DNA from: Knoellia sp. p5-6-4
Lineage (GTDB): Bacteria; Actinomycetota; Actinomycetes; Actinomycetales; Dermatophilaceae
Assembly (NCBI RefSeq): GCF_029222705.1
Contig: NZ_JARGZF010000001.1
Location: 244,437 to 308,436 of the forward strand
Direction of reading: 5' to 3'
DNA length: 64,000 nt
The notes under the pieces are model-generated. The model was given only the letters and a program-made list of their open reading frames with translations, had not been told where the DNA came from and ran no database searches. Positions within the stretch are counted from its first letter, which is position 1. Each line of letters opens with the position of its first letter. Positions 19,156-26,753 of this stretch are shown here, piece after piece. The position numbers and the translations under genes were made by a program.

Positions 19156-20532
19156 ATGGCCCACCAGATGAACAAGGGTCGCCTCGCGGCCCTGGCCGGC
19201 ATCGCAGCGGTGTCACTGACGGCCGCTGCCTGTGGCGGCGGGGACGACGGCGGCGGGGGCAGCACTGCTGGCGGCGGCACGACGCAGGACTGCGCGGCGT
19301 ACAAGCAGTACGGCGACCTGAAGGGCAAGACGGTGACGGTGTACACCTCGATCGTGGCCCCCGAGGACGAGCCCCACCAGAACTCGTACAAGCCGTTCGA
19401 GCAGTGCACCGGGGCCACCATCAAGTACGAGGGCTCCAAGGAGTTCGAGGCACAGCTGCCGGTGCGCGTCCGCGGTGGCAACGCGCCGGACATCGCCTAC
19501 GTGCCGCAGCCCGGTCTGCTGCGGACCCTCGTGGCCACGGGCAAGGTCAAGGAGGCCCCGGCCGAGGTCGCCACCAACGTCGACAAGTTCTTCGGCGAGG
19601 ACTGGAAGGCCTACGGCACCGTCGACGGCAAGTTCTACGCCGCCCCGCTCGGCGCGAACGTCAAGTCGTTCGTGTGGTACTCCCCCAGCATGTTCTCGGA
19701 CGCCGGCTACACGGTGCCGAAGACCTGGGACGAGATGATGCAGCTGACCTCCAAGATCGCCGCGGACAACCCCGACGCCAAGCCGTGGTGCGCCGGCATC
19801 GGCTCGGGCGACGCCACCGGCTGGCCGGCCACCGACTGGCTCGAGGACGTGCTGCTGCGCACGGCCGGCCCGGAGACCTACGACCAGTGGGTCAACCACG
19901 AGATCCCCTTCAACGACCCCAAGGTCGCCGAGGCACTCGACAAGGCCGGCGCCATCCTGAAGGACCCGAAGTACGTCAACGGCGGTCTCGGTGACGTCAA
20001 GACGATCGCCTCGACCACCTTCCAGGACGCCGGGCAGCCGATCCTCGACGGCTCCTGCTACATGCACCGCCAGGCCTCGTTCTACGCGGCCAACTGGCCC
20101 GAGGGCACCAAGGTCGCCGAGGACGGCGACGTCTGGGCCTTCTACCTCCCGGCGGTTGACGAGGCCAAGGGCAAGCCGGTCCTCGGTGGTGGCGAGTTCG
20201 TAGCGGCCTTCGCCGACCGGCCCGAGGTCAAGGCCTTCCAGGCCTACCTCTCGTCCGTCGAGTGGGCCAACGAGCGCTACAAGACCTGTGGCACCGGTGG
20301 CTGCGTCACGGCCAACAAGGAGGCCGACGCCAACCTGCTGAAGAACCCGGTGGACAAGCTGTCGGCCGAGATCCTGCAGGACCCGAAGGCCGAGTTCCGC
20401 TTCGACGGCTCCGACCTCATGCCGGGCGCCGTGGGTGCCGGCACCTTCTGGAAGGGCATGACCGACTGGATCGTCGGCAAGGACACCAAGTCCACGCTCG
20501 ACTTCATCGAAGGCTCCTGGCCGAAGTCGTAA
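19156..20532 (+). CDS. Sugar ABC transporter substrate-binding lipoprotein
   Basis: The 458-residue extracellular solute-binding protein (family 1 type) starts MAHQMNKGRLAALAG with an uncleaved hydrophobic stretch ending LTAAACGGGDD, the lipobox. A Gly-rich linker precedes the mature domain. TVTVYTSIV, NAPDIAYVPQPG and a Trp-rich GWPATDWLEDVLL are typical of alpha-glucoside binders like AglE of Sinorhizobium; maltose or trehalose are alternatives. ATG 19156 has GGAGG 5 bases upstream. It is first in the operon, with two permease genes following. No ATP-binding subunit gene is in the cluster, as is common where one MsiK-type ATPase serves many importers. Confidence 0.88.
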   Translation: MAHQMNKGRLAALAGIAAVSLTAAACGGGDDGGGGSTAGGGTTQDCAAYKQYGDLKGKTVTVYTSIVAPEDEPHQNSYKPFEQCTGATIKYEGSKEFEAQLPVRVRGGNAPDIAYVPQPGLLRTLVATGKVKEAPAEVATNVDKFFGEDWKAYGTVDGKFYAAPLGANVKSFVWYSPSMFSDAGYTVPKTWDEMMQLTSKIAADNPDAKPWCAGIGSGDATGWPATDWLEDVLLRTAGPETYDQWVNHEIPFNDPKVAEALDKAGAILKDPKYVNGGLGDVKTIASTTFQDAGQPILDGSCYMHRQASFYAANWPEGTKVAEDGDVWAFYLPAVDEAKGKPVLGGGEFVAAFADRPEVKAFQAYLSSVEWANERYKTCGTGGCVTANKEADANLLKNPVDKLSAEILQDPKAEFRFDGSDLMPGAVGAGTFWKGMTDWIVGKDTKSTLDFIEGSWPKS

Positions 20533-20548
20533 CAGTCCGCAGTTCGCT

Positions 20549-20589
20549 GCTCGTGGGCGGGGGTGGGGTCACCGCCCCCGCCCACGAGC
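20549..20589. terminator. Intercistronic hairpin after the binding-protein gene
   Basis: Arms of 15 bases, GCTCGTGGGCGGGGG at 20549-20563 and its complement at 20575-20589, flank an 11-base loop. It stands between the binding-protein stop and the first permease. It probably lowers read-through or protects the upstream message, giving more binding protein than permease. Confidence 0.65.
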
Positions 20590-20611
20590 GCATCGTGAAG
20601 GAGGTGTGCCC

Positions 20612-21568
20612 GTGACGACGCCCGAGAAGTTCACCCAGATGTTCGTCGCCCTCGGCCTGTTCATCGTGGTCTTCGGCGGGATCCTGTTCATCGCCTCGCG
20701 CTTCGCCGGTCGTCGCGGCGAGCGCGTCCAGGCGGTGTCCTTCGTCGGTCCCGCCCTGCTGTTCCTGGCCGTGGGCCTGCTGTACCCGGCCATCCTCACC
20801 ATCATCGCGTCGTTCCAGAACTCAGCGGGCACGGAGTCGGTGGGCCTGCGGAACTACATGGACATCTTCACCAAGCCCGAGCTGCTCATCGTCCTGCGCA
20901 ACACCGCGGTGTGGGTGGTCCTCGTGCCGTTCCTGGCGACGGCGATCGGCCTCGCGTACGCGATCCTCATCGACCGGGCGCGGGTCGAGGCGTTCGCCAA
21001 GGCCCTGATCTTCCTGCCGATGGCGATCTCGATGGTGGCGGCGTCGATCATCTGGAAGTTCATGTACGAGTACCGGCCCACCCCCCGGCCGCAGATCGGC
21101 GTCTTCAACGCCATCCTCAAGGAGCTCGGGCTCGACACCTACCAGTTCCTGCTGGGCGACCCCTGGAACACCCTGTTCCTCATCGCGATCATGGTCTGGA
21201 TCCAGGCCGGCTTCGCGATGACCGTGCTCTCGGCCGCGATCAAGTCGATCCCCGACGACATCATCGAGGCGGCCAAGCTCGACGGCGTCGAGGGCTTCAA
21301 GATGTTCCGCTGGGTCACCCTGCCGAGCATCCGGCCCGCGGTCATCGTCGTCCTCACCACGATCGGCATCGGCACGCTCAAGGTCTTCGACATCGTGCGC
21401 ACCATGACCGGCGGCCAGTTCAACACCTCGGTCATCGCCAACGAGTTCTACAACCAGAGCTTCCGGTACGACCAGTCCGGCCTCGGCGCCGCCTTCGCGG
21501 TGATCCTGTTCGTCCTCGTCATCCCGATCGTCGCCTACAACGTCGTGCAGCTGCGGAAGGACATGTAA
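20612..21568 (+). CDS. Sugar ABC transporter permease (first subunit)
   Basis: A 318-residue inner-membrane permease of the MalF/AglF type. About eight hydrophobic helices are visible: two near the N-terminus before a periplasmic loop, six in the core. The cytoplasmic EAA loop reads EAAKLDGVEGFKMFRWVTLP, which would contact the ATPase. GTG 20612 is favoured since AAGGAGG ends 7 bases before it; a GTG at 20606 is too close. Codons abut the next permease gene. It pairs with that gene to form the channel. Confidence 0.9.
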   Translation: MTTPEKFTQMFVALGLFIVVFGGILFIASRFAGRRGERVQAVSFVGPALLFLAVGLLYPAILTIIASFQNSAGTESVGLRNYMDIFTKPELLIVLRNTAVWVVLVPFLATAIGLAYAILIDRARVEAFAKALIFLPMAISMVAASIIWKFMYEYRPTPRPQIGVFNAILKELGLDTYQFLLGDPWNTLFLIAIMVWIQAGFAMTVLSAAIKSIPDDIIEAAKLDGVEGFKMFRWVTLPSIRPAVIVVLTTIGIGTLKVFDIVRTMTGGQFNTSVIANEFYNQSFRYDQSGLGAAFAVILFVLVIPIVAYNVVQLRKDM

Positions 21569-22513
21569 GTGAGCACCTCGACCCCGCAAGCCACCGCCAC
21601 CGCCGAGGAGCTCGTCGCGCAGCCGCGGCCGAAGCGGCCGCGCCAGCGCAGCGCGGCCGGCAACGCCGCCCGGGCGGTCACCTCGCCCTGGGCCTCCCTC
21701 GTCGCGATCATCATCGCTGCGCTGTGGACCGTTCCCACGCTGGGCCTGTTCATCACCTCCTTCCGGCGCCAGATCGACATCCAGCGATCGGGCTGGTGGA
21801 CCGTCTTCACCGACCCCGGTGAGCTGACGACCGCCAACTACCAGGAGGCGCTGACCGGGGGCACGACCGGACTCGGGCAGTACTTCGTCAACACCCTCGT
21901 CATCACCATCCCGGCCGTGCTGCTCCCGCTGCTCCTCGCGTCACTGGCGGCCTACGCCTTCGCGTGGATGGACTTCCCCCTGCGCAACACGCTGTTCGTC
22001 ATGGTCTTCGCCCTCCAGATCGTCCCGCTGCAGGTGGCCCTCATCCCGCTGCTCGACATCTACGTCAACACCCTCGACCTGGCCAACACCTACTGGAGCG
22101 TCTGGCTCTCGCACACGATCTTCGCGCTGCCCCTGGCCACCTTCCTCATCCACAACTTCATGAAGGAGATCCCCAAGGAGCTGCTCGAGGCGGCGCGGGT
22201 CGACGGTGCGGGCCACGTTCGGGTGTTCTTCCAGCTGCTGCTGCCGCTGCTCACCCCGGCACTCGCCGCGTTCGGCATCTTCCAGTTCCTCTGGGTGTGG
22301 AACGACCTGCTCGTGTCACTGGTGTTCCTCGGCGGTACTCCCGACGTGGCGCCGCTGACCGTGCGGGTGGCCGAGCTGTCCGGTACCCGCGGCAACGCGT
22401 GGTTCCTGCTCTCGGCCGGTGCCTTCATCTCGATGGTCGTGCCGGTGGTCGTGTTCCTCGCGCTCCAGCGGTACTTCGTCCGAGGTCTGCTCGCCGGCGG
22501 CCTCAAGGGCTGA
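21569..22513 (+). CDS. Sugar ABC transporter permease (second subunit)
   Basis: A 314-residue MalG/AglG-type permease. A 35-residue cytoplasmic N-terminus precedes six hydrophobic helices; the EAA motif reads EAARVDGAGHVRVFFQLLLP. Its GTG directly follows the stop codon of the first permease, and GGAAGG lies 9 bases upstream inside that gene. The C-terminus ends ALQRYFVRGLLAGGLKG, typical of this subunit. The substrate follows from the neighbouring GH13 and binding protein: most likely an alpha-glucoside. Confidence 0.9.
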   Translation: MSTSTPQATATAEELVAQPRPKRPRQRSAAGNAARAVTSPWASLVAIIIAALWTVPTLGLFITSFRRQIDIQRSGWWTVFTDPGELTTANYQEALTGGTTGLGQYFVNTLVITIPAVLLPLLLASLAAYAFAWMDFPLRNTLFVMVFALQIVPLQVALIPLLDIYVNTLDLANTYWSVWLSHTIFALPLATFLIHNFMKEIPKELLEAARVDGAGHVRVFFQLLLPLLTPALAAFGIFQFLWVWNDLLVSLVFLGGTPDVAPLTVRVAELSGTRGNAWFLLSAGAFISMVVPVVVFLALQRYFVRGLLAGGLKG

Positions 22514-22549
22514 CGCCATGGCACAGGGATGCCGCAAGGAGGTGCCCTC

Positions 22550-23566
22550 ATGAGCACCATCACCGATGTGGCGCGGGCGGCCGGGGTCTCGGTGGCCACG
22601 GTCTCCCGCGCCCTGCGGGGGCTCGACCGCGTCAACCCGGAGACGCGGGCGCGCGTGCGACGGGTCGCGGCGGAGCTGGAGTACGTCGCCTCCCCAACGG
22701 CGGCGAGCCTCGCCTCGGGACGCACCCGCGTCGTGGGCGTGGTGGCGCCCTTCCTGACCCGGTGGTTCTTCTCGACCCTCATCAGCGGCATCGAGAAGAC
22801 GCTGCGCTCCTACGGCCACCACGTCCTGCTGTTCGACCTCGAGGACGAGTCGTTCGACCGCCGGATGCGACTGACCCAGAGCATGCTGTGGAAGCGGGTC
22901 GACGGCGTCATCGTGCTCAACATCCCCATGGACGAGCAGGAGCAGGCCCTGATCGACCGCCTCGACCTGCCGGTCGTGACGGTGGGCAACGTGGTCGGCA
23001 CGTGGCCGTGCGTGCGGATCGACGACCGGGCCGCCATGACGCTCGCCACCGAGCACGTGCTCGACCTCGGGCACACCGAGGTCGCCTACGTGGGGGCGGT
23101 GCCCACCCAGAGCGCCCACCTCCAGACCCCACAGGACCGCCGGATGGCGTTCCTCGACACCCTGGCGGCCCGGGGCCTGTCCTGCCCCGACGCGTGGGTG
23201 ATCGAGTCGGACTGGACGGCGACGGGGGCCCGGCGCGACGCCCATGACCTGCTCACCGGCGAGCGCCGCCCGACGGCGGTGGTCGCCGCGTCGGACGAGA
23301 TGGCCTTCGGCGTGATGGCGCTGGCCCGACGGCTCGGGCTCGAGGTCCCCCGGGACCTCAGCGTGGTGGGCATCGACGACCACGAGCTGGCCGACGTGCT
23401 CGACCTCACGACGGTGCGCCAGGACGTCGACGCCCTCGGCCGGCGCGCGGGCAGGATCCTCATCCACCGGCTGCTCGACGACGGCAGCCCCCTGCCCCCC
23501 GACACGCTCTTCCCCGTGGAGCTCGTCGTGCGCGCCTCGACCGCTCCCCCGCGTTCGTCCGACTAG
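22550..23566 (+). CDS. LacI-family transcriptional regulator
   Basis: A 338-residue repressor. The N-terminal helix-turn-helix is classical (TITDVARAAGVSVATVSRAL), followed by the hinge helix SPTAASLASGRT and a periplasmic-binding-protein-like effector domain. ATG 22550 has AAGGAGG 6 bases upstream. It is last in the importer operon, and the promoter holds two AANCGNTT sites, so autoregulation with sugar-induced release is likely. Its TAG stop overlaps the convergent glucosidase stop: CTAG at 23563-23566 supplies both. Confidence 0.92.
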   Translation: MSTITDVARAAGVSVATVSRALRGLDRVNPETRARVRRVAAELEYVASPTAASLASGRTRVVGVVAPFLTRWFFSTLISGIEKTLRSYGHHVLLFDLEDESFDRRMRLTQSMLWKRVDGVIVLNIPMDEQEQALIDRLDLPVVTVGNVVGTWPCVRIDDRAAMTLATEHVLDLGHTEVAYVGAVPTQSAHLQTPQDRRMAFLDTLAARGLSCPDAWVIESDWTATGARRDAHDLLTGERRPTAVVAASDEMAFGVMALARRLGLEVPRDLSVVGIDDHELADVLDLTTVRQDVDALGRRAGRILIHRLLDDGSPLPPDTLFPVELVVRASTAPPRSSD

Positions 23567-25158
23567 AGCGCAAGTCGGAGCGCCACGCCTTCCCCCGCGG
23601 CGAGCCGAAGGGTGCCCAGGCTCACCTCTGCCGGCTCGGACAGCTCCCCGGGCGATCGGCCCGGGGCCGTCCTCAGGAGCAGTCGTGCGCTGCCCTGCAG
23701 GTTGGGGGGAAGCACCGCGGTGAGCGGCTCAGCCGCGAAGTTCACGACGACCAGGACGCGCTCGCCGTCGACCTCTCGCACCCAGGCCAGCAGCTGTGCA
23801 CCCGCGTCGACCGTGCGCTGCCGTCCCTCGCGCAGGGCCGCTGACCCCTCCCGCAGTCGGGCGATCCGCCGGGTGAGGTGAAGCGTCGACGCCGGGTCGT
23901 CCTCCTGCGCGGCCACGCACAGGTCCTCTGCCCGTTCCACCAGGGGCAGCCACGGTGTGCCGGTGGTGAACCCCGCTCCGGCCCCGCTCTCGGAGGGTCG
24001 CTCCCAAGGGATCGGCGCGCGCTCCGGGTCGCGACCGTCGAGGTCGACCACCCGGTCCGCGGGGATCTCTGCGTCCGGCAGGCCCAGCTCCTGGCCCTGG
24101 TACACGAAGGGCGTACCCCGCAGGGCGTACACCATGAGCAGGACCGCCCGGGCCCTGGCCGCCCCCAGGCCGTCGTCGTCGACACGGGAGGCGATCCGCG
24201 GCAGGTCGTGGTTCTCCAGGAACCAGCAGGGCCAGAGGTCGGGCACCTCACCCGTCTGTGCCTCGAACCTGTCGATGAACTCGCGGTAGCGGCCTGCGTC
24301 CCAGGGAAGCTCGACGAACTCGAAGTTGTGCGCGAGGTGCATGCCGGTGCCGGTGAGGAAGGTGACGAACCGTGGCAGGTCCCTCGCCCACAGCTCGCCC
24401 ACGAGCATCCGGTCGGGGTACTCGTCGACCACCTGGCGCAGCCGGGCCAACCTGTCGTGGATCGTCTCCCAGTCCTCGTGGTGCGGGACCGCTGCAGCCG
24501 GGGTGTCCCGCAGCTGTGGGTCCTTGGCCACCTTGATGATGGCGTCGAGGCGCAGCCCGTCGACCCCGCGGTCGAGCCAGAAGCGCACGGTCTGGTGCAT
24601 CGCCGCCTCGACCTCAGGGTTGTCCCAGTTGAGGTCGGGCTGCTGCGGGGCGAACGAGTGCAGGTAGTACTGGCCGGTGACCTCGTCCAGCGTCCATGCC
24701 GGGCCGACGGCGCGGAACGCGGACGCCCAGTTGTTCGGCGGCCCTCCGTCGGGGCGAGGATCGGCCCACACGTACCAGTCACGCCTGGGGTTCGTCCGGC
24801 TGGAGCGGGACTCCCTGAACCAGGGGTGCTCCTCCGACGTGTGGTTGGCCACCCAGTCGAGCACCACGCGCAGCCCCCGGGCGTGGGCGTCGCTGACCAG
24901 CCGGTCGAAGTCGGCCAGGGAGCCGAACACCGGGTCGATGTCGCAGTAGTCGCTCACGTCGTAGCCGAAGTCCGCCATGGGCGAAGGGAACACCGGCGAG
25001 AGCCAGAGAGCCTCGGCCCCCAAGCTCGCGATGTGGTCCAGGCGGCGTCGCAGGCCCTCGAGGTCGCCCACGCCGTCGCCGTCGGAGTCGGCGAAGGAGC
25101 GGGGGTAGACCTGGTAGACCGCCCCGCGGCGCCACCACGGCAGGTCGACGCCGGCCAC
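23563..25158 (-). CDS. GH13 alpha-glucosidase
   Basis: A 531-residue retaining glycosidase of the alpha-amylase family, oligo-1,6-glucosidase/alpha-glucosidase branch. Start GVYQVYPRSFADSDGDGVG-like segment, region I DWVANHTS, nucleophile in DGLRLDAI, acid/base in VGELWA and region IV ENHDLPR are intact. There is no signal peptide, so hydrolysis is intracellular after import. It starts at a GTG directly after the APC permease stop, with no clear own ribosome site. It faces the importer operon, and its stop overlaps that of lacI. Exact linkage specificity is not determined by sequence alone. Confidence 0.9.
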   Translation of the reverse strand: MAGVDLPWWRRGAVYQVYPRSFADSDGDGVGDLEGLRRRLDHIASLGAEALWLSPVFPSPMADFGYDVSDYCDIDPVFGSLADFDRLVSDAHARGLRVVLDWVANHTSEEHPWFRESRSSRTNPRRDWYVWADPRPDGGPPNNWASAFRAVGPAWTLDEVTGQYYLHSFAPQQPDLNWDNPEVEAAMHQTVRFWLDRGVDGLRLDAIIKVAKDPQLRDTPAAAVPHHEDWETIHDRLARLRQVVDEYPDRMLVGELWARDLPRFVTFLTGTGMHLAHNFEFVELPWDAGRYREFIDRFEAQTGEVPDLWPCWFLENHDLPRIASRVDDDGLGAARARAVLLMVYALRGTPFVYQGQELGLPDAEIPADRVVDLDGRDPERAPIPWERPSESGAGAGFTTGTPWLPLVERAEDLCVAAQEDDPASTLHLTRRIARLREGSAALREGRQRTVDAGAQLLAWVREVDGERVLVVVNFAAEPLTAVLPPNLQGSARLLLRTAPGRSPGELSEPAEVSLGTLRLAAGEGVALRLAL

Positions 25159-26595
25159 CTAGTTGACGCCGCCCTCTCGCTCGCTGATGTCCTCCGGGTG
25201 GCGCATGTAGGTCTTCTTGGCGAAGAAGGCGCGGTTGGCCATCCAGGTCAGCGCCCAGAGAACCACCCCGATGGCGAGCAGCACTGCGGCGATCTTGTAC
25301 TGGATCGTGTCGCGGCCGGTCCACGGGGTGACGAAGAACGCGCAGGCCAGCGCCCCGACGACGGGGAGCGCGGTGGGCGCCACGAAGTGCGGGCGGTCCT
25401 TGACGTCCTTGCGCAGCACGAGGACCGAGATGTTGACGATGGCGAAGACCCCGAGCAGCAGCAGCGCCGTGGTGCCGCCGAGGGCGGTGACGGCATCGTC
25501 GGCGAGGTTGGTCACCACCACGATCAGCCCCAGGGCGATGGCGGTGGTGAACAGGATGGCCGTCCAGGGGGTCTGGCGCGTCGAGTGCACCCACCCCAGC
25601 ACCGGCGGGAGGACGTCCTGACGAGCCATGCCGTAGAGCAGGCGGCTGGCCATCAGCATGTTGATCAGCGCGGAGTTGGCGACGGCGAACATCGAGATGA
25701 AGGGCAGGAGGGTGTCGATCGGCACCGCGGGGGCCGCGACCTCCACGACCTTGGTGAGCGGGGTGTCGCTCTGCCCCAGCTCGCCGACCGGCACCACCGC
25801 CACCGCGAAGAGCGCGACGAGGATGTAGACCACGCCGGTGAGGCCGATCCCGGTGATCATCATCTTGGGGAAGTTCTTGACCGGGTCGTGGGTCTCCTCG
25901 GCCATGTTGACGGAGTCCTCGAACCCGACCATCGCGAAGAACGCCAGCGAGGTCGCGGCGGTGACGGCCAGGAACACGCTCTTGTCCCCGGGACTCTCGA
26001 AGACCATCGTGCGCGAGAAGTCGGTCTTGCCGGCGAAGAGCGCGTAGAAGCCGACCATGATGACCAGCAGCAGACCGGAGAGCTCGACGCAGGTCAGCAC
26101 GATGTTGGCCTTGACGCTCTCCCCCACCCCCCGGAAGTTGACCGCGGCCACCAGCGTCATGAAGCCGAGGGCGATCGCGGTCACCATCGTGGTGTTGCCG
26201 TCGTCGAGGCCGAAACCCTTGGCGAGGTTGGAGGCGAACGCCTTGGAGGCCGTCGAAGCGCTGGTGATGCCCGAGCACATGACCGTGAAGGCCACCATGA
26301 AGGTGAGGAAGTGCACGCCGAAGGCCTTGTGCGTGTAGAGCGCGGCCCCGGCGGCCTGGGGGTACTTCGTCACGAGCTCGAGGTAGGAGAAAGCCGTGAC
26401 CATCGCGATGGCGAAGGCCAGCAGGAAGGGCGCCCAGGCCGCACCACCGACCTCTTGGGCAACCGTGCCGGTGAGGGCGTAGACGCCTGTGCCGAGGATG
26501 TCGCCGACGATGAAGAGCAGGAGAAGCTTCGGGCCCATCACCCGGCGCAGCTGGGTCTGTTCCTCGCCTGTCTCGACGGATGCTGGAGAGCTCAT
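25159..26595 (-). CDS. APC family amino-acid/polyamine permease
   Basis: A 478-residue membrane transporter with about 12 hydrophobic helices. TM1 holds the GDILGTGVYALTG helix-break motif, and AAGAALYTHKAFG and GFEDSVNMAEETHDPVKNFP are typical of APC exchangers. Substrate is unclear; cationic or small neutral amino acids are possible. ATG 26595 follows GAGGAG. Its stop directly abuts the GTG of the glucosidase gene, which implies a two-gene operon of unrelated functions. A long hairpin separates it from parE upstream. Confidence 0.87.
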   Translation of the reverse strand: MSSPASVETGEEQTQLRRVMGPKLLLLFIVGDILGTGVYALTGTVAQEVGGAAWAPFLLAFAIAMVTAFSYLELVTKYPQAAGAALYTHKAFGVHFLTFMVAFTVMCSGITSASTASKAFASNLAKGFGLDDGNTTMVTAIALGFMTLVAAVNFRGVGESVKANIVLTCVELSGLLLVIMVGFYALFAGKTDFSRTMVFESPGDKSVFLAVTAATSLAFFAMVGFEDSVNMAEETHDPVKNFPKMMITGIGLTGVVYILVALFAVAVVPVGELGQSDTPLTKVVEVAAPAVPIDTLLPFISMFAVANSALINMLMASRLLYGMARQDVLPPVLGWVHSTRQTPWTAILFTTAIALGLIVVVTNLADDAVTALGGTTALLLLGVFAIVNISVLVLRKDVKDRPHFVAPTALPVVGALACAFFVTPWTGRDTIQYKIAAVLLAIGVVLWALTWMANRAFFAKKTYMRHPEDISEREGGVN

Positions 26596-26683
26596 GGGGA
26601 CTCCTCGGGGGCGCGGTGGTCCGGCGGTCGGCACCACAGTGGCGCACAACCCCCGGGACGGCAACGGCTGGGACCACAGCGCA

Positions 26684-26727
26684 AGGGCCGGTATGCCGCG
26701 TGGTCGCCCACGCGGCATACCGGCCCT
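26684..26727 (-). terminator. Very long perfect hairpin terminator after parE
   Basis: Twenty-base arms (26684-26703 and 26708-26727) pair perfectly around a TCGC loop. The stem includes GGTATGCCGCGTGG and its complement, so it holds two inverted copies of the GGCATAC word. It lies 26 bases after the parE stop and would shield the APC permease from read-through. No U-tract is present. Confidence 0.85.
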
Positions 26728-26753
26728 GCGCGGTGGCGGGACCCAGGCAGGGG

